Assembly: GCF_026745355.1 (NCBI RefSeq)
Contig: NC_079207.1
Span: forward strand, 38,274,421 to 38,338,420
Direction: 5' to 3'
Source of the DNA: Beta vulgaris subsp. vulgaris
Lineage: Eukaryota; Streptophyta; Magnoliopsida; Caryophyllales; Amaranthaceae
DNA: 64,000 bases
Position numbers and translations under genes: made by a program
Shown here: piece by piece, positions 46,787-57,674 of the stretch
How the letters are laid out: each line of letters begins with the position of its first letter
Numbering within the stretch: position 1 is the first letter of the stretch
Notes under the pieces: generated by a model
What the model saw: the letters and a program-made list of their open reading frames with translations, nothing else
Database searches by the model: none
What the model was told of the DNA's origin: nothing

Positions 46787-48120
46787 CTGAGTTGGACTTG
46801 AACAATCTTAAAGTTCAACAACTTAATTAGAAACTTATAACTGTAAGAGAACAGTTCATAGAGTTAGGGATGTCAGTTAATTGGTTAAAATCGAGAAACG
46901 AACGAAACCTAACCGAATTAATAAGTTGGTTTGTTTTTTATTTAAAATCAATAAAGTTTAGACTGGAAAAAAAAATTATTTTTTGATTTGGTTTTTATTT
47001 TGAAAACTAAAAAAAATCTAAACCAAACCAAACTGTACATGTACCATGTGTCTTTAATGTTTTAAATTATAAAAGTCCATTATTTGTCAGCTAGCTCAAC
47101 CCAACTAGGGAGCACTTCTCTTCGCCTTCACAACTAGAGAAACCCCTAACTTTTCTCCCCCCTCCTACTCGTTTCTCTCTGTCTTTCCAGCTCCCAGTCC
47201 TCTCTAGCTCTCATGAGCAAATTACCACAATATACGAGGTAAAAGCATGAGCCTAAGTTTTAATTTCATTTTTTAAAACAATAAATAACTTCATAAGCAA
47301 TTTCCAAGTTAACTACCACTAGATTGATCCAGCAAGATGGAGGATTCCCGGCCCCATCATAATCTCTCGATCTAAGCTCTGGTCGTTTTCAAGGGAAGAA
47401 AAAATGAAGAATTTTAATGGTATTGAATCTGTCAATGTACAATGATATGGTACATAAGGATTTTGTAGATAACTATAAAATAGGGGGTCGTGATAGAAAT
47501 TTGCTAAAAAAAAATGACATCGAAATGAGTAAAATTGAATCAGAAATGAGTAACAATGATGTGATACATAAGAAGTTAACAAATAATAATGTTAGGGAAC
47601 ATGAAACAAGTTACTTAAAATGACATAAAAAGAACAAAAATGACACAAAAATTTATAAAAATGATATTGTACATAAGGAGTTAACAAATGATAATAAAAT
47701 AGGGGATATGCAAGGTTGTTGAAAAAAGGACATAAAAATCTGTATAAATGACACACGTTTGAAAAATAATAGTAAAAATGACACACAAATGAATAAGAAT
47801 GATACGATATAAAAAAAGTTGACAAATAATAATGAAATAGCAGAAAATTATACAAGTTAGCTAAAAATGACATAAATTAGTAAAAACACACATAAATAAG
47901 AAAGAATAATATGGTTTACTATTGTTACAACATAACTTATTGTATAACAATATTATCACATGTATAAACTAATATTTGTGTTTCATCTCATTATAGAACA
48001 GTTTCATGTCATTACTAATGTATTTCATGTCAATTTGGAGCTATTTTAGGTTATTTTTCCTTATTACATTATCATTTGTCAAGTCTTGATATATCGTATC
48101 ATTAATTACCAAAACTAATA
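46787..48120. repeat. AT-rich inverted-array element, left part
   Basis: Begins acatctgagttgga. The segment 47431-47930 holds four tandem units of about 105-140 bp, each starting AATGATAT.RTACATAAG and containing AAAATGACAT and GAGTAAC. From about 47990 the same motifs appear in reverse complement (atgtcattactaatg). The MULE interrupts the reverse array at 48120. A second, partial copy lies at 60713-61543. No protein was seen. Confidence 0.75.
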
Positions 48121-48241
48121 GGAAAAATTGTTTTAAAAAAGTCAACCTTTGCGTGGTCTTCCAATTTCAAGTCTAACTTTTGATTATTTCTTTCAAGTTC
48201 ACCTTACATTAGTATTAACTATAATTAAGGTTTATGACTAC
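48121..48241. repeat. MULE left terminal inverted repeat
   Basis: About 120 bp, containing gtcaacctttgcgtggtctt and cattagtattaactataat, both also found inverted at 53539-53659. Four or five differences from the right end. Confidence 0.95.
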
Positions 48242-48774
48242 TTACCTGCACAATAGGTAATTAAATAGGTTGGTTGGAAGTCTGACTTTTATTAAAGTCC
48301 TCCACAACTAACAATACCCACCCAAGTAACATTACCCACCCAAAACCCACCCACATAACCATACCCACCCAAAAACCCACCCACATAACAATACCCACCC
48401 AGAAACGAAAACCCCCAAAACAAAACAAAACAACTTCTATCCCTCTCCTCCATTTTATTTCATCAAAGAAACAATAAGAGAGAATTTCGGAAATTAGCGA
48501 AGGGATTTGCTGAAATTTTCGAAATTGTAGGTGCGTTTAACAGAAAATTGCGAAAAGGGTGAAAGTTCCCATCATCTTCATCATTGTAGGTGCGTTTAAT
48601 TCCTTCTTTGAAGCTTTTTTTTTCGATTTCAACATCTTATGATTTTGAATTTTAGTCTTGATTGATGGCTTATATTGTTGCTAAAATGATTAAATTTAGC
48701 TTATAGTTTTACCTCACATGTTGAATTTAGGTTAACTTTTTATTAAATTCATCTTTCATGGTTATTAGGTTGCA

Positions 48775-51700
48775 ATGTCAGATAGTTTGTTCAAGAATGT
48801 AACTTTACGTTTCTGGCATGGAGGGAAATTTATGAAAGCTAATATTGGGGAGATGATATACCTAGGGGGTAAAGGCAGAACCTTTGAAGCAAACCCAGAT
48901 GAATTATGTTTTGGGGGTCCATGAGATGGTTACTAAAACTGGAAAATATGATGACATAGAGGGGGTTTGGTATCTTAGGCCAGGAGAAGCCATGAAGGTT
49001 GGGTTGACAAAAATTGAGGGTGATGCTCAGGTGTTTGAAGCTGGGGAATTAGCCATTAAAAATTGGTCAATTGACTTATATGTGCAACATAAAGGCAATG
49101 ATGTGTGTAGTTTGAAGAATATTCCTGGTCCCCAAACAAGTAAGAATATTATTTCTTCCACCCAAAAACCAAAACCAATTCCTGTTCCCAAACAATGTCT
49201 GTTTCTCAACCCATTAAAAAAACAAATTGACACCAAGAAGGGGTCCACCTGATGTGGCAACTAGACCTAGGTTGAGGAGTGATGATGTGTGCATATTGTT
49301 GGACTTTGGCACATCATCTTTGACTGACACCTCACCCAAAGTAGATAAAGCTCCAAAACCTGTTCTTTCTAACCCTAAAATCCCACAAAAAACACTAGAG
49401 AAAAAACAACAAAAAACACCACAAAAAACAATAACTCAACCCTTAGTCACAGAACCTCCTTCTAGCAATGATTTTCTGGAAAATTATCAGTGGATTGACC
49501 CTAGACCTAATGACATTACATTGAGGTTAGATCAGCTGATAGAGCAGTACAGTGATGCATCTGAGGATTCATTATATGAACCAGATGAAACTTGGGAAGA
49601 AGAACAAACTGGGGATGCAGATTTGAGTGAGGGAGGTGAAGATGCAGATCTGAGTGAGGGGTATGAGGAGGAATTAGGGCCAGAAGATGAAGAGGACCCT
49701 GTGTTAGAGGAGTCTGATTGCAGTGATGAGGAGTATCACATTGCTAGGGATAGAGTGAGGAGTGCTAATAACAAGTTATTACAAATAGCTAGCCAACTAC
49801 AAAAAGAAGCTGTTGAAGGTACATTAAATGCCCAATCAAATCCTACAAATGGTAGATCAACTGTCACAAGGGAGTGTGGCTATGAGAGTGAGTACTTTGA
49901 CAGTGATGAGGATCTAAACACACCTCCAGAGAGTGGTGATGAGGTAGAGGGAAGTGTTAGACCAAGGAGAGGAGTGTTAGTTAGTGCTTAAACAGATTTT
50001 AGTAAGCTTGAGTGGAAGCCAGGGCAAAGGTTTGCAACCAGGGATGATTTTAAGCAGGCAGTGGCTAAGTATTCTATTTTGCAAGGAAGGAACCTCACTT
50101 TTTTGATAAGCAACAAGTCAAGGAGGCAGGAACTTGGGGTGAGGTGTGTAAAGGGGTGTTCCTTTTACCTGTATGGGTCTTGGATTCATTGAAAGCAAGT
50201 TTTTTAGTCAGGAAGGTGAAGGGAGTGCATAAGTGTCACAGAAACATGAAGAAGAATAGGCAGTTAAAGGCTACATGGGTAGCTAAGGAAATGCTGGAGG
50301 TTTTCAAGGCTAGGCCCCATTGGCCAGCCAAGGACATTCATGAAACAATTAAGAGAGCTTATAAGGTGCTAGTGAAGAAAAGTTTTGCCTACAAAGTGAA
50401 GTATCATGCCCACAAGCTACTTCATGGGTCAATGCAAGATCATTACCTCAAGTTGGGGATATACATTGAAGCAATCAAGCAAACAAGCCCAGATACAGTC
50501 TTGGATTTGGTGGTTGACACAAGTAAGAAGTCAAATCCACCTACATTCCAGAGACTTTTCACTTGCTATGAGGGTTTGGCCATGGGGTGGAAGGAAGGGT
50601 GCAGAAGGATCATTTGCATTGATGCTGCATTTTTGAAGACCTTCCTTGGTGGTCAGATCTTGTCTGCAGTAGGGAGAGATGCCAATGAGCAGATGTTCCC
50701 AATTGCTTGGGCTGCAGTTGAGGGAGAAAATAATTCATTTTGGGTTTGGTTCATCACTCACCTCCAGACTTCCCTTGACTTGGGAGATGGTACTGGATTG
50801 GCCATTGTCAGTGATGAGCATCTTGTAAGCATCTAAACGATCTCTCATTATGTTACTAATTTATTATGTGAATCTCAATTACACACTAATGTTATTGCAC
50901 ACTAATGTTATTGCACACTAATGTTATTGCACCCTAATATTAGCTTGCCATGTGTTGCTATTTAGGCTATACTACATGCTGTTGCCATTGTGTTGCCAAT
51001 GGCAGAGCACAGGCATTGTGCTCGCCATGTCTTTGCTCACTGGCATAAGCATTTTAGGGGAGATGACATGAAGTTAAAGTTCTGGCGCATAGCTAAATCT
51101 TATAGCATGGCTGACTACAATGAGTCATTGGATGAATTAGAGAAAGAAAATAGTGATGCTGCAGCTTCTTTTAGGGCATATAACCCATATTGCTTCTGTA
51201 GGGCTTTCATGAGTGATGAGATTAGATCTGATGCAATAACTAATAACATGGCAGAGACATTTAATGGTTATATAGTCAATGCTAGGACCAAACACTTAAT
51301 CTACATGTTGGAGGATATTAGGGTTGCCCTAATGCAAAGACTAGTGACCAAAGACAAGAAATGGAGAAGTGTAATTCAGTTTTATGCCCTAGGATACAAG
51401 CTATGTTGGATAAGGAGAAGGAAAAAGCTTCACTATATGATGTTATCCCCTCAACAGATTTCATTTTCAATGTTAAGTACTATCTTGATCAGTTGATAGT
51501 AAACCTTGAGGATAGAACATTTACCTGCAAGAAATGGGACAAATTAGGTGTACCCTGTTGCCATGCTGTGGCCTGTATTGAGTTCCTTAACAAAGAAGCA
51601 GAATTTTATGTTGATGAGTGTTACAGAAAAGAGGTTTACCTGAGAACCTATGCTGCTGCCATACCACCTATTGAGGGTGAAAGACATTGGCCTCGGGTGG

Positions 51701-52385
51701 AATGTAAGTTGGATCCCCCTCCAATTAAGGTGGGACCAGGGAGGCCTAGAAGGAATAGGATTAGAGATGCATATGAGGATCCCAAGAGGCCAGGACAGCT
51801 AACAAGGCATGGCATAGAAATGACATGCACCTTGTGTAGGGAAAAGGGACACAATAAGAGGGGTTGTCCTAAAAAGGATACTGCACAGCCACTTGAACCC
51901 CCAGCTAAGAAACAAAGAGGAAGACCTAAAAACCTACTTCAACTCCTACAGAAGCATCAACATCCCACCATTCAGTCACTGCACAGCCTACACAACTAGG
52001 CAGGGGTGGGAGGATGATATTAGGTGGGATAGGAGCTAGAGGGTCAACAACTGGAAGGGGCAGAGGTGGTGGCTATGCTGCAAGAGGGGCTACAATTGGA
52101 AGAGGCAGAGGGAGAGGAAGAAATCAGGTATAGCTGCACTAACTTCTTTTTTGTCAATTTATTAATTCCATAACTGTACTAACTCTTTGTTTTTTTTGGC
52201 AGGTACCAGTAGGTGTTGGTCTACTGATTATGGATGATGGAGCCCAGATCATTAACCCAACTAGATCAAGAGGGGGTGGAAGAGGCAGGACTGGTGGAAG
52301 ATCCAGAGGTGAAGGGAGAGGCAGATCTGGTGTGAGAGGCAGAGGCAGGGGTGCGGTTGGTGGAGGAGGCACAGAATGCACCTAG
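48775..52385 (+). pseudogene. MULE transposase (MURA-like), four or more frame breaks
   Basis: Cuts and pastes the element by DDE chemistry. Exon 1 starts MSDSLFKNVTLRFWHGGKF, a PB1-like N-terminal module. A very acidic region follows (49540-49760), then the Mutator DNA-binding domain (WKPGQRFATRDDFKQAV, about 50010), the MULE domain with first catalytic Asp in IICIDAAFLKTFLGG (about 50610) and second in IVSDEHL (50810-50824). Intron 50825-50965 has good GT-AG borders. Exon 2 starts AILHAVAIVLPMAEHRHCARH and leads to a SWIM-type finger and CCHC knuckle CTLCREKGHNKRGC (about 51828). A GRG-rich tail is spliced across 52128-52202 and stops at 52385. Frame breaks near 48900, 49215, 51355 and 51920 and a TAA at 49988 block translation as written; several are in homopolymers. 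The first SWIM cysteine is Phe (RTFTCKKW). Confidence 0.9.
50825..50965 (+). other. Transposase intron with 16-bp triplicate
   Basis: CTT|GTAAGC ... TTTAG|GCT. The reading frame is kept across it. Inside, acactaatgttattgc is repeated exactly three times (50883-50930). Confidence 0.85.
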
Positions 52386-52795
52386 TTAAGCCAAGGATCC
52401 CAAGTTGTTCACCCAACTCAGTAGAGTTGCTGTTTTGTGGACAAAGTTGCAATTTTTTGGAGTTAAATGTACTAGTTTTTGAACTTGCAATTGTTAAATG
52501 TATGAATGCTATGAATTTGCAATTGTTGCAATTAGTTAGGGATGAGACAAATTTAGTCACTTATGGTCTGAATGCTATGAATTTGCAATTGTTGCAATTT
52601 TTTTGAACTCATGTAAGTACATTTGCAATTAGCTTCCTGCTGGAAATTGAAGAAGACTTTCAAAGCAAATTTGAAGCACTGCAATATTGTTGTCTAATTA
52701 TCTATGCACTGAAATATTGAACCAAATGTTATCTTTATTAATACCATCCAAAGTCAGCACAATAATACAAAGTACATTCATCCATCCACCAACCT
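52386..52795. other. Intergenic part of the MULE between the two convergent genes
   Basis: Contains two copies of gaatgctatgaatttgcaattgttg-like sequence (about 52503 and 52570). Expected to hold the 3' ends of both transcripts; no further gene. Confidence 0.6.
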
Positions 52796-53295
52796 CTACT
52801 TAAGGTAGTAAAAAATACAAAATAACAAGCACAACACAATGAGAGCAAATTTCAGATTCTTCTCATTTGTGGCACTTTGCACCAAGTTACAACGCAATTG
52901 AGCATTTTCTTTCTTCAATGCAGAAATTTCTAATTCCAAGCTATGCTTCTTTGTTTGCAATTTCATGATTTTATTGTCCTTAAATGTCTGAACAACCTCC
53001 AACTCAGCTATGTTAGTATCCTTCTCAAAAATCTGAAATTGAAGATCTTCATGGGCAGTGCTATCATCAATGATTTTGAACATTTCACATTTAGTATCCT
53101 ACGAAACAACAACAGTGAATCAGGTTCCCAATTGAGAAATTAGGGAAAAATTAAGAAACCTATAAATTGACAAAATTAGGGAAAAATTAAGAAACCTACA
53201 AATTGACTGAATTAGGGGAAAAAAAATTGAGACAAATTGTACTTACTGGCCATAAAGGATCCTGAGCCAAAGGAAGCTTGCTTCCTTCCTGACAT
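52796..53295 (-). CDS. Second MULE gene: small coiled-coil protein with a C-terminal membrane helix
   Basis: Minus strand, convergent with the transposase. The main exon is 53098-52796, reading DTKCEMFKIIDDST at its start. It holds about 60 residues of heptad-like Leu/Ile/Glu/Lys sequence (for example HSLELEISALKKENAQLRC), then a hydrophobic helix FALIVLCLLFCIFYYL five residues or fewer from the stop: a tail-anchor layout. A likely first exon is 53295-53247 (MSGRKQASFGSGSFMA) with donor GTAAGT, and the acceptor CGTAG is at 53099. The two do not join in frame as written, so an exon or a base may be missing. The plan resembles the C-terminal part of small plant GRF-zinc-finger proteins (from memory of the family), but no GRF finger is present. 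Function unknown. Confidence 0.55.
53120..53225. repeat. Tandem repeat in the intron of the second MULE gene
   Basis: The segment aattagggaaaaattaagaa is repeated at about 40-bp spacing, with a third worn copy (aattaggggaaaaaaaattg). Confidence 0.8.
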
Positions 53296-53538
53296 AATTT
53301 CGAGGAAAAAAAAGGAAGACAGAGGAGAAGAAATGGATGGCAGAAGAAAATGGAGAACCGGAGAAAATGGAGAAATGAAGAAGAAAGAAAAAAAAAAGGA
53401 GAGAGAAAATGTTCAGTTAAAGGAGGGACGGGAGAAAGGAGGTAGAAGGAGTTAAAAAGAAGAAGAAAAAAAATTAAACCCAACGGTCATGGACACGTCA
53501 GCATAATTACCGGATACAACCTGCATTTCTAGGTTAAG

Positions 53539-53659
53539 TAGTCGTAAACCTTAATTATAGTTAATACTAATGTAAGGTGAACTTGAACAGAAATAATCAA
53601 AAGTTAGACTTGAAATTGGAAGACCACGCAAAGGTTGACTTATTTAAAATAATTTTTCC
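53539..53659. repeat. MULE right terminal inverted repeat
   Basis: Reverse complement of 48121-48241 with few differences. Confidence 0.95.
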
Positions 53660-53668
53660 AAACTAATA

Positions 53669-54200
53669 TCATTTAAAGGACAAATGATATCATTATTACT
53701 AATTTCTATGTCATTTTACAGCAACTTGTATTCCACCTATTTTAATATCATTTATCAACTCTTTATATACCTTATCAGTACCACAAAAAATGATATCCTT
53801 ATTACTGAGTTCTAAATCATTTTCAGAAAATTTATATCATTTTTCCTTATTCTATTATCAATTTTTTTTTTTTTTTGCTTTTTACACACCTTATCATTAT
53901 TACACAAACTAATATCATTGTTACTCACTTTTATGTCATTTTTCAGCAAACTTCTATCATTTCCCCTTATTGTACTAAACAATAGCATTCATAAGATAAA
54001 TGATGTAATTGTTACTTGCTTTTATGTCATTTTGCTACACAGTGTATCCTTTGCCCTATCGTGTTATTATTTGTAAACTCTCTATATGTACCTTCTCATT
54101 ATTACACAAACAAATATCATGTATAAGATATATAATATGATTACTACCCAACTTGATATCATCTTTCATTTTGCTGCAAATTATTGAACTATATTTATTC
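53669..54200. repeat. AT-rich inverted-array element, right part
   Basis: Continuation of the array interrupted by the MULE, now entirely in reverse orientation: repeats of ATATCATT.TTACT and ATGTCATTTT spaced about 60-130 bp apart. They match the complements of motifs at 47431-47930. Confidence 0.72.
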
Positions 54201-54519
54201 ACTTTCTTCCATCTCTCTCCTCCTTTTACATTAAAACCATACATTGATCTTTTTTCTTTACAGTAGTTAGCGACATAAATTGATCTTCACATGGATTCAG
54301 GAGGAGGGGGATGGAGACTCAAATTCACAGAAGAGGAGAAACAATATATAAACAAGGGTTTTCTTGATCAATGATTGAGGTTCATCCATACCTGAAAGCG
54401 TATTTCTATTGCCTACGCGGGATTAGTGCGTAATTGACCATCTCATTGTAAAGATTTTATTGAAAAATATTTGAAATTGCCCACAAGTCCTTAATGGAAG
54501 ATTCACAAATATAATTGAA

Positions 54520-55838
54520 TATTAGGAAATCATAGCGACAACTTATGGACTTAAGTTGTGGCACATAATTAATATTTGGGCAACAAAATGAGTATTTTGT
54601 CGCACATAATATATTCTTGGGCTGTGGAAGATTATTTTATCGCACATAATATTTTGAGTTTATTTTGTCACACATAATATATATTTTGGGTTACGAGAGA
54701 CTATTTTCTCGCACATATCATATATTCTTGGGCTATGCGGGACTATTTTGAAAGAATATACTATGTGCTAGGAAAGTGATGTTTTGTCGCCCAAAAAGAG
54801 ATGCAAATAATAAGTACCTACTTTATGGGCCACAATTTGTTTAGAAATAATCACCCATATCCAACGCGGGTTTTTTTCACAATCCCACGTTCTTTGCCGC
54901 TTCATTTCAGATTGCATGTAAAACCCTAACTCCTTACTTCCTTCAACTTCTCATCACTCACTCGAAGAACTCCATCATCACTCGGAATTCAACCACCAGC
55001 CACGGAGTGACGGAGCCACCACTGACTCGAACACCTTCTCGCGGAGCCTTCCTCGTTAACTCGTCAACCACCAGCCACGGAGCGACAGAGCCACCGCTGA
55101 CTCGAACTTCAGGCTAATCTCTAATTCATGTAATTTTCGTTCTTCAATTATATGAATATATTTCGGTGGATTAAGATGATTATTCATAATATTGGTTTAG
55201 ATCTTTGCAAAGTAATTATAAGTTTTATGGTTAAATTTTCAGTCTTTTTGTCCCTTTTATTGGTTAAATTTTTGTTCTTCATGAATATATTTCGTTGAAT
55301 AAATTTCTTGTTTTCATCCCTTTGATTATAACAATTTTATGTGAGCTTTGCTTCACTTTGCGGAGAAATAAATGTTGCAACATTTTCAAGTTAAGACTAG
55401 TGAAGCACACAATGCGACAAATTCTGATCTGTAGGCATTACATAAACATGATTGTATAAATTAGCAACTGCATGAAGCTTAGAAAAATGTAGCAGTAGGC
55501 TTTTCTTCTATGAACTTATGTTGAGATTGTTTTTTTGTACATATATGAACTGATAAACATCATCAAATTTAAGCTAAATTGAGGTTTACATTGATTCTGC
55601 TACGCTTACTTTGTTTGCAATAGTTAGTTCAATATCTTCATTGTCTATTTTATCTTTTCGAGCCTATTCAATATGGAGTACATCACTTTGTCTGCTACGC
55701 TAATAATTATCTGTTGGTCTTCATCGCATTTTGTTTGTTTCATCTATGTTAACCTTTAATGTTAATATTATTGTCTTGTGTTCTTTTCAACTTCTTTAGG
55801 AGAAAAAGATATCTAATAAACATTGAAATAATTAGTGT
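54520..55838. mobile_element. Probable CACTA-type terminal region, truncated
   Basis: After tattaggaaatcatagcgac (about 54525) there are four repeats of TATTTTGTCGCACATAATAT and TTCTTGGGCT-type sequence (54590-54760), then a pyrimidine-rich, leader-like stretch (54900-55110) with a 42-bp duplicated segment (ccaccagccacggag at about 54990 and 55070), then T-rich intron-like sequence. This is the same layout as CACTA-1 and CACTA-2. Only one end is visible and it is degenerate; the right side is cut by the Copia LTR at 55839. Confidence 0.45.
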
Positions 55839-57205
55839 GTTATTTCCCTAGGAACACTGCAAAAGGGGGGGGGTGAATTGTAGGTGTAGAAATAAACATA
55901 ACTTTTTGCGGAAATTTAAACTTAAACGAATAAACAAGCTAGAGGAACACAAGGGATTTTTACGAGGAAAAACTTCCTGTGCCCAACAAGAAGAAACAAC
56001 CTCGACCACTAGGGATTTTAAACTCAACTCTTTCACTAATTAGGCCAAACAACTTTGTTACAATCTAATTCTATTCTCGAGCCACACCTTGAGTTCCTAA
56101 ACTCAAGTTCCTGAGCCACTGTTCCCTTAACAATAGTTCCTCTCAACTTCACTCGAATTTTTCTCACTCTTACTAGCTTTTCTCAAAGCTTCTCTCTTAC
56201 AGAACTTCACTCAAAGTCCCTTACCCCAAAAACCAAAATACAAATGATCGAAATAAGCTTAGTGGAATTAGAGTAAGAAGGCAAAGAACAAATGGCTATT
56301 TTGAGAGAATGAAGGCACTGACACTTAATTAGTTAAACTCACTTAATTACTTAGTCAGACACACTTTGGAATTTATTTAGACTTCAATATTTATAGTGAG
56401 TAACACATAGAACGTGGGAATTAAAATCGAGTTCATGTTAAATCCATTAACCCATGATGTTCCTTCTCCTAAGGAACATGTTCCTTATCATGTCCCATGA
56501 TCCCATGATCTCATTTTGGACGTGGATATGTTTTAGCCACAACTCCTAAAGATTAGGAGTTTCTTGAGCTTTATCCGAAAATCAGTTAAACATCAAAACA
56601 GATTTATTATTAAAAATGAATTTTAATCTTTAAGAAAATATTATCTTTTAAATAAACTCTTCATAAAAACCGGATAATATTTTCTTATCTTTTTCAAAAA
56701 ACAAAATCTTTTCCTTAAAAGATTTTCTATTAAAACTGATTTTCACTTAGGTAAAACTGATTTCCTATTATTTAGGCATGAGTTACTCAACTTCTTAATT
56801 GTACCGTTGTACTTACTTCAAGCCTAAGTCTAGTTCCTTTTATATATCGAGTTCCTTCAATAGATTCGTTTAGTGCCATTTAGTTTATTCATTAGAAAGG
56901 AACAAACTCTCATTCTCAAATATGACTACCAATATTCCTTACCATCCTTACTTGTTCCTTTTACAATGGAACTAGAAAATAAAACGCCTTGCTTTTATTC
57001 TTCTTGATCCAATGCTGCTCCAGTATCAACTTCAAGAAACATCTTTACTTAGTCTTTGAAATCCTCTCTTTACTTCTTCCTTGACTTCGTATTCTCCTAG
57101 TTCCTTTCACTGAACCTTAAAAAATCATACACTTAAATAACTCATTAGTTCACTACTTAGTTTGCATCTTTGTTTCTTTGTCATCATCAAAACTAGGGTT
57201 CAACA
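55839..57205 (-). repeat. 3' LTR of the truncated SIRE-type element
   Basis: About 1367 bp. On the minus strand it starts TGTTGAACCCTAGTTTTG after the polypurine tract and ends near the conserved tail TTTCCGCAAAAAG ... CACCCCCCCC. Those tail motifs are shared with the SIRE-type LTRs at 26880 and 35480, although the LTRs as a whole differ. Only one copy is present, so the far end rests on motif similarity. Confidence 0.75.
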
Positions 57206-57674
57206 ATTTCCTCCTTTTTGCTGATGAGAACAAAGGTACAAACTAAGGAAATAACAAATAATATAAGTGAATGAAGACGATAAAACAATAAAGAAGAAAA
57301 TAGAAAATGAAAAATAAAACAAAATTAAGTAACCTACTTTGAATTTTGATTTTTCATTTACCTTTAACCTATTTTTGATTTTTTGATTTTTCATTTACCT
57401 TCACTTTTATTTACAGTTTGTTCCTTAAATCTTTTTCCCCCTTTGTCATCCTCAAAAAGAATAGACTCTGCGTGAAGTTATAATTGGTTGTAAGACCTTA
57501 AGACCATAAACAAGCACCAATTTTTGGTTAAGTTAGAAGTGCAAAGGATAAACTTGCTCAAACATCAATCACAGAATACTAGCCATTACAAGGAAGAATT
57601 TATGCATAAATATTCACAAACAGAGACATAATAGCAAAATTTTTTTTATATAGCACTTGTTCCAAAAAAAACAA
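57206..57674. other. Non-coding stretch between LTR and aORF
   Basis: Contains the polypurine tract next to the LTR and low-complexity T-rich repeats such as tttttgattttt (57350-57390). No gene. Confidence 0.6.

Larger units (their letters stand above)
48121..53659. mobile_element. Mutator-like element (MULE) with transposase and a second convergent gene
   Basis: 5539 bp with about 120-bp inverted ends (left 48121-48241, right complement ending 53659) that differ at only a few bases and start GGAAAAATT. The 9-bp target duplication aaactaata (48112-48120, 53660-53668) is perfect. Both indicate a recent insertion into the AT-rich array element. It encodes a MURA-like transposase on the plus strand and a small spliced gene on the minus strand near the right end. 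The bipartite convergent layout recalls maize MuDR (mudrA/mudrB), but sequence similarity of the second gene to mudrB is not evident. Confidence 0.95.

Noticed and set aside
53237..53455. Lys/Glu/Arg-rich plus-strand ORF near the MULE right end
   Set aside because: Purine-rich leader of the minus-strand gene read backwards; composition-driven.
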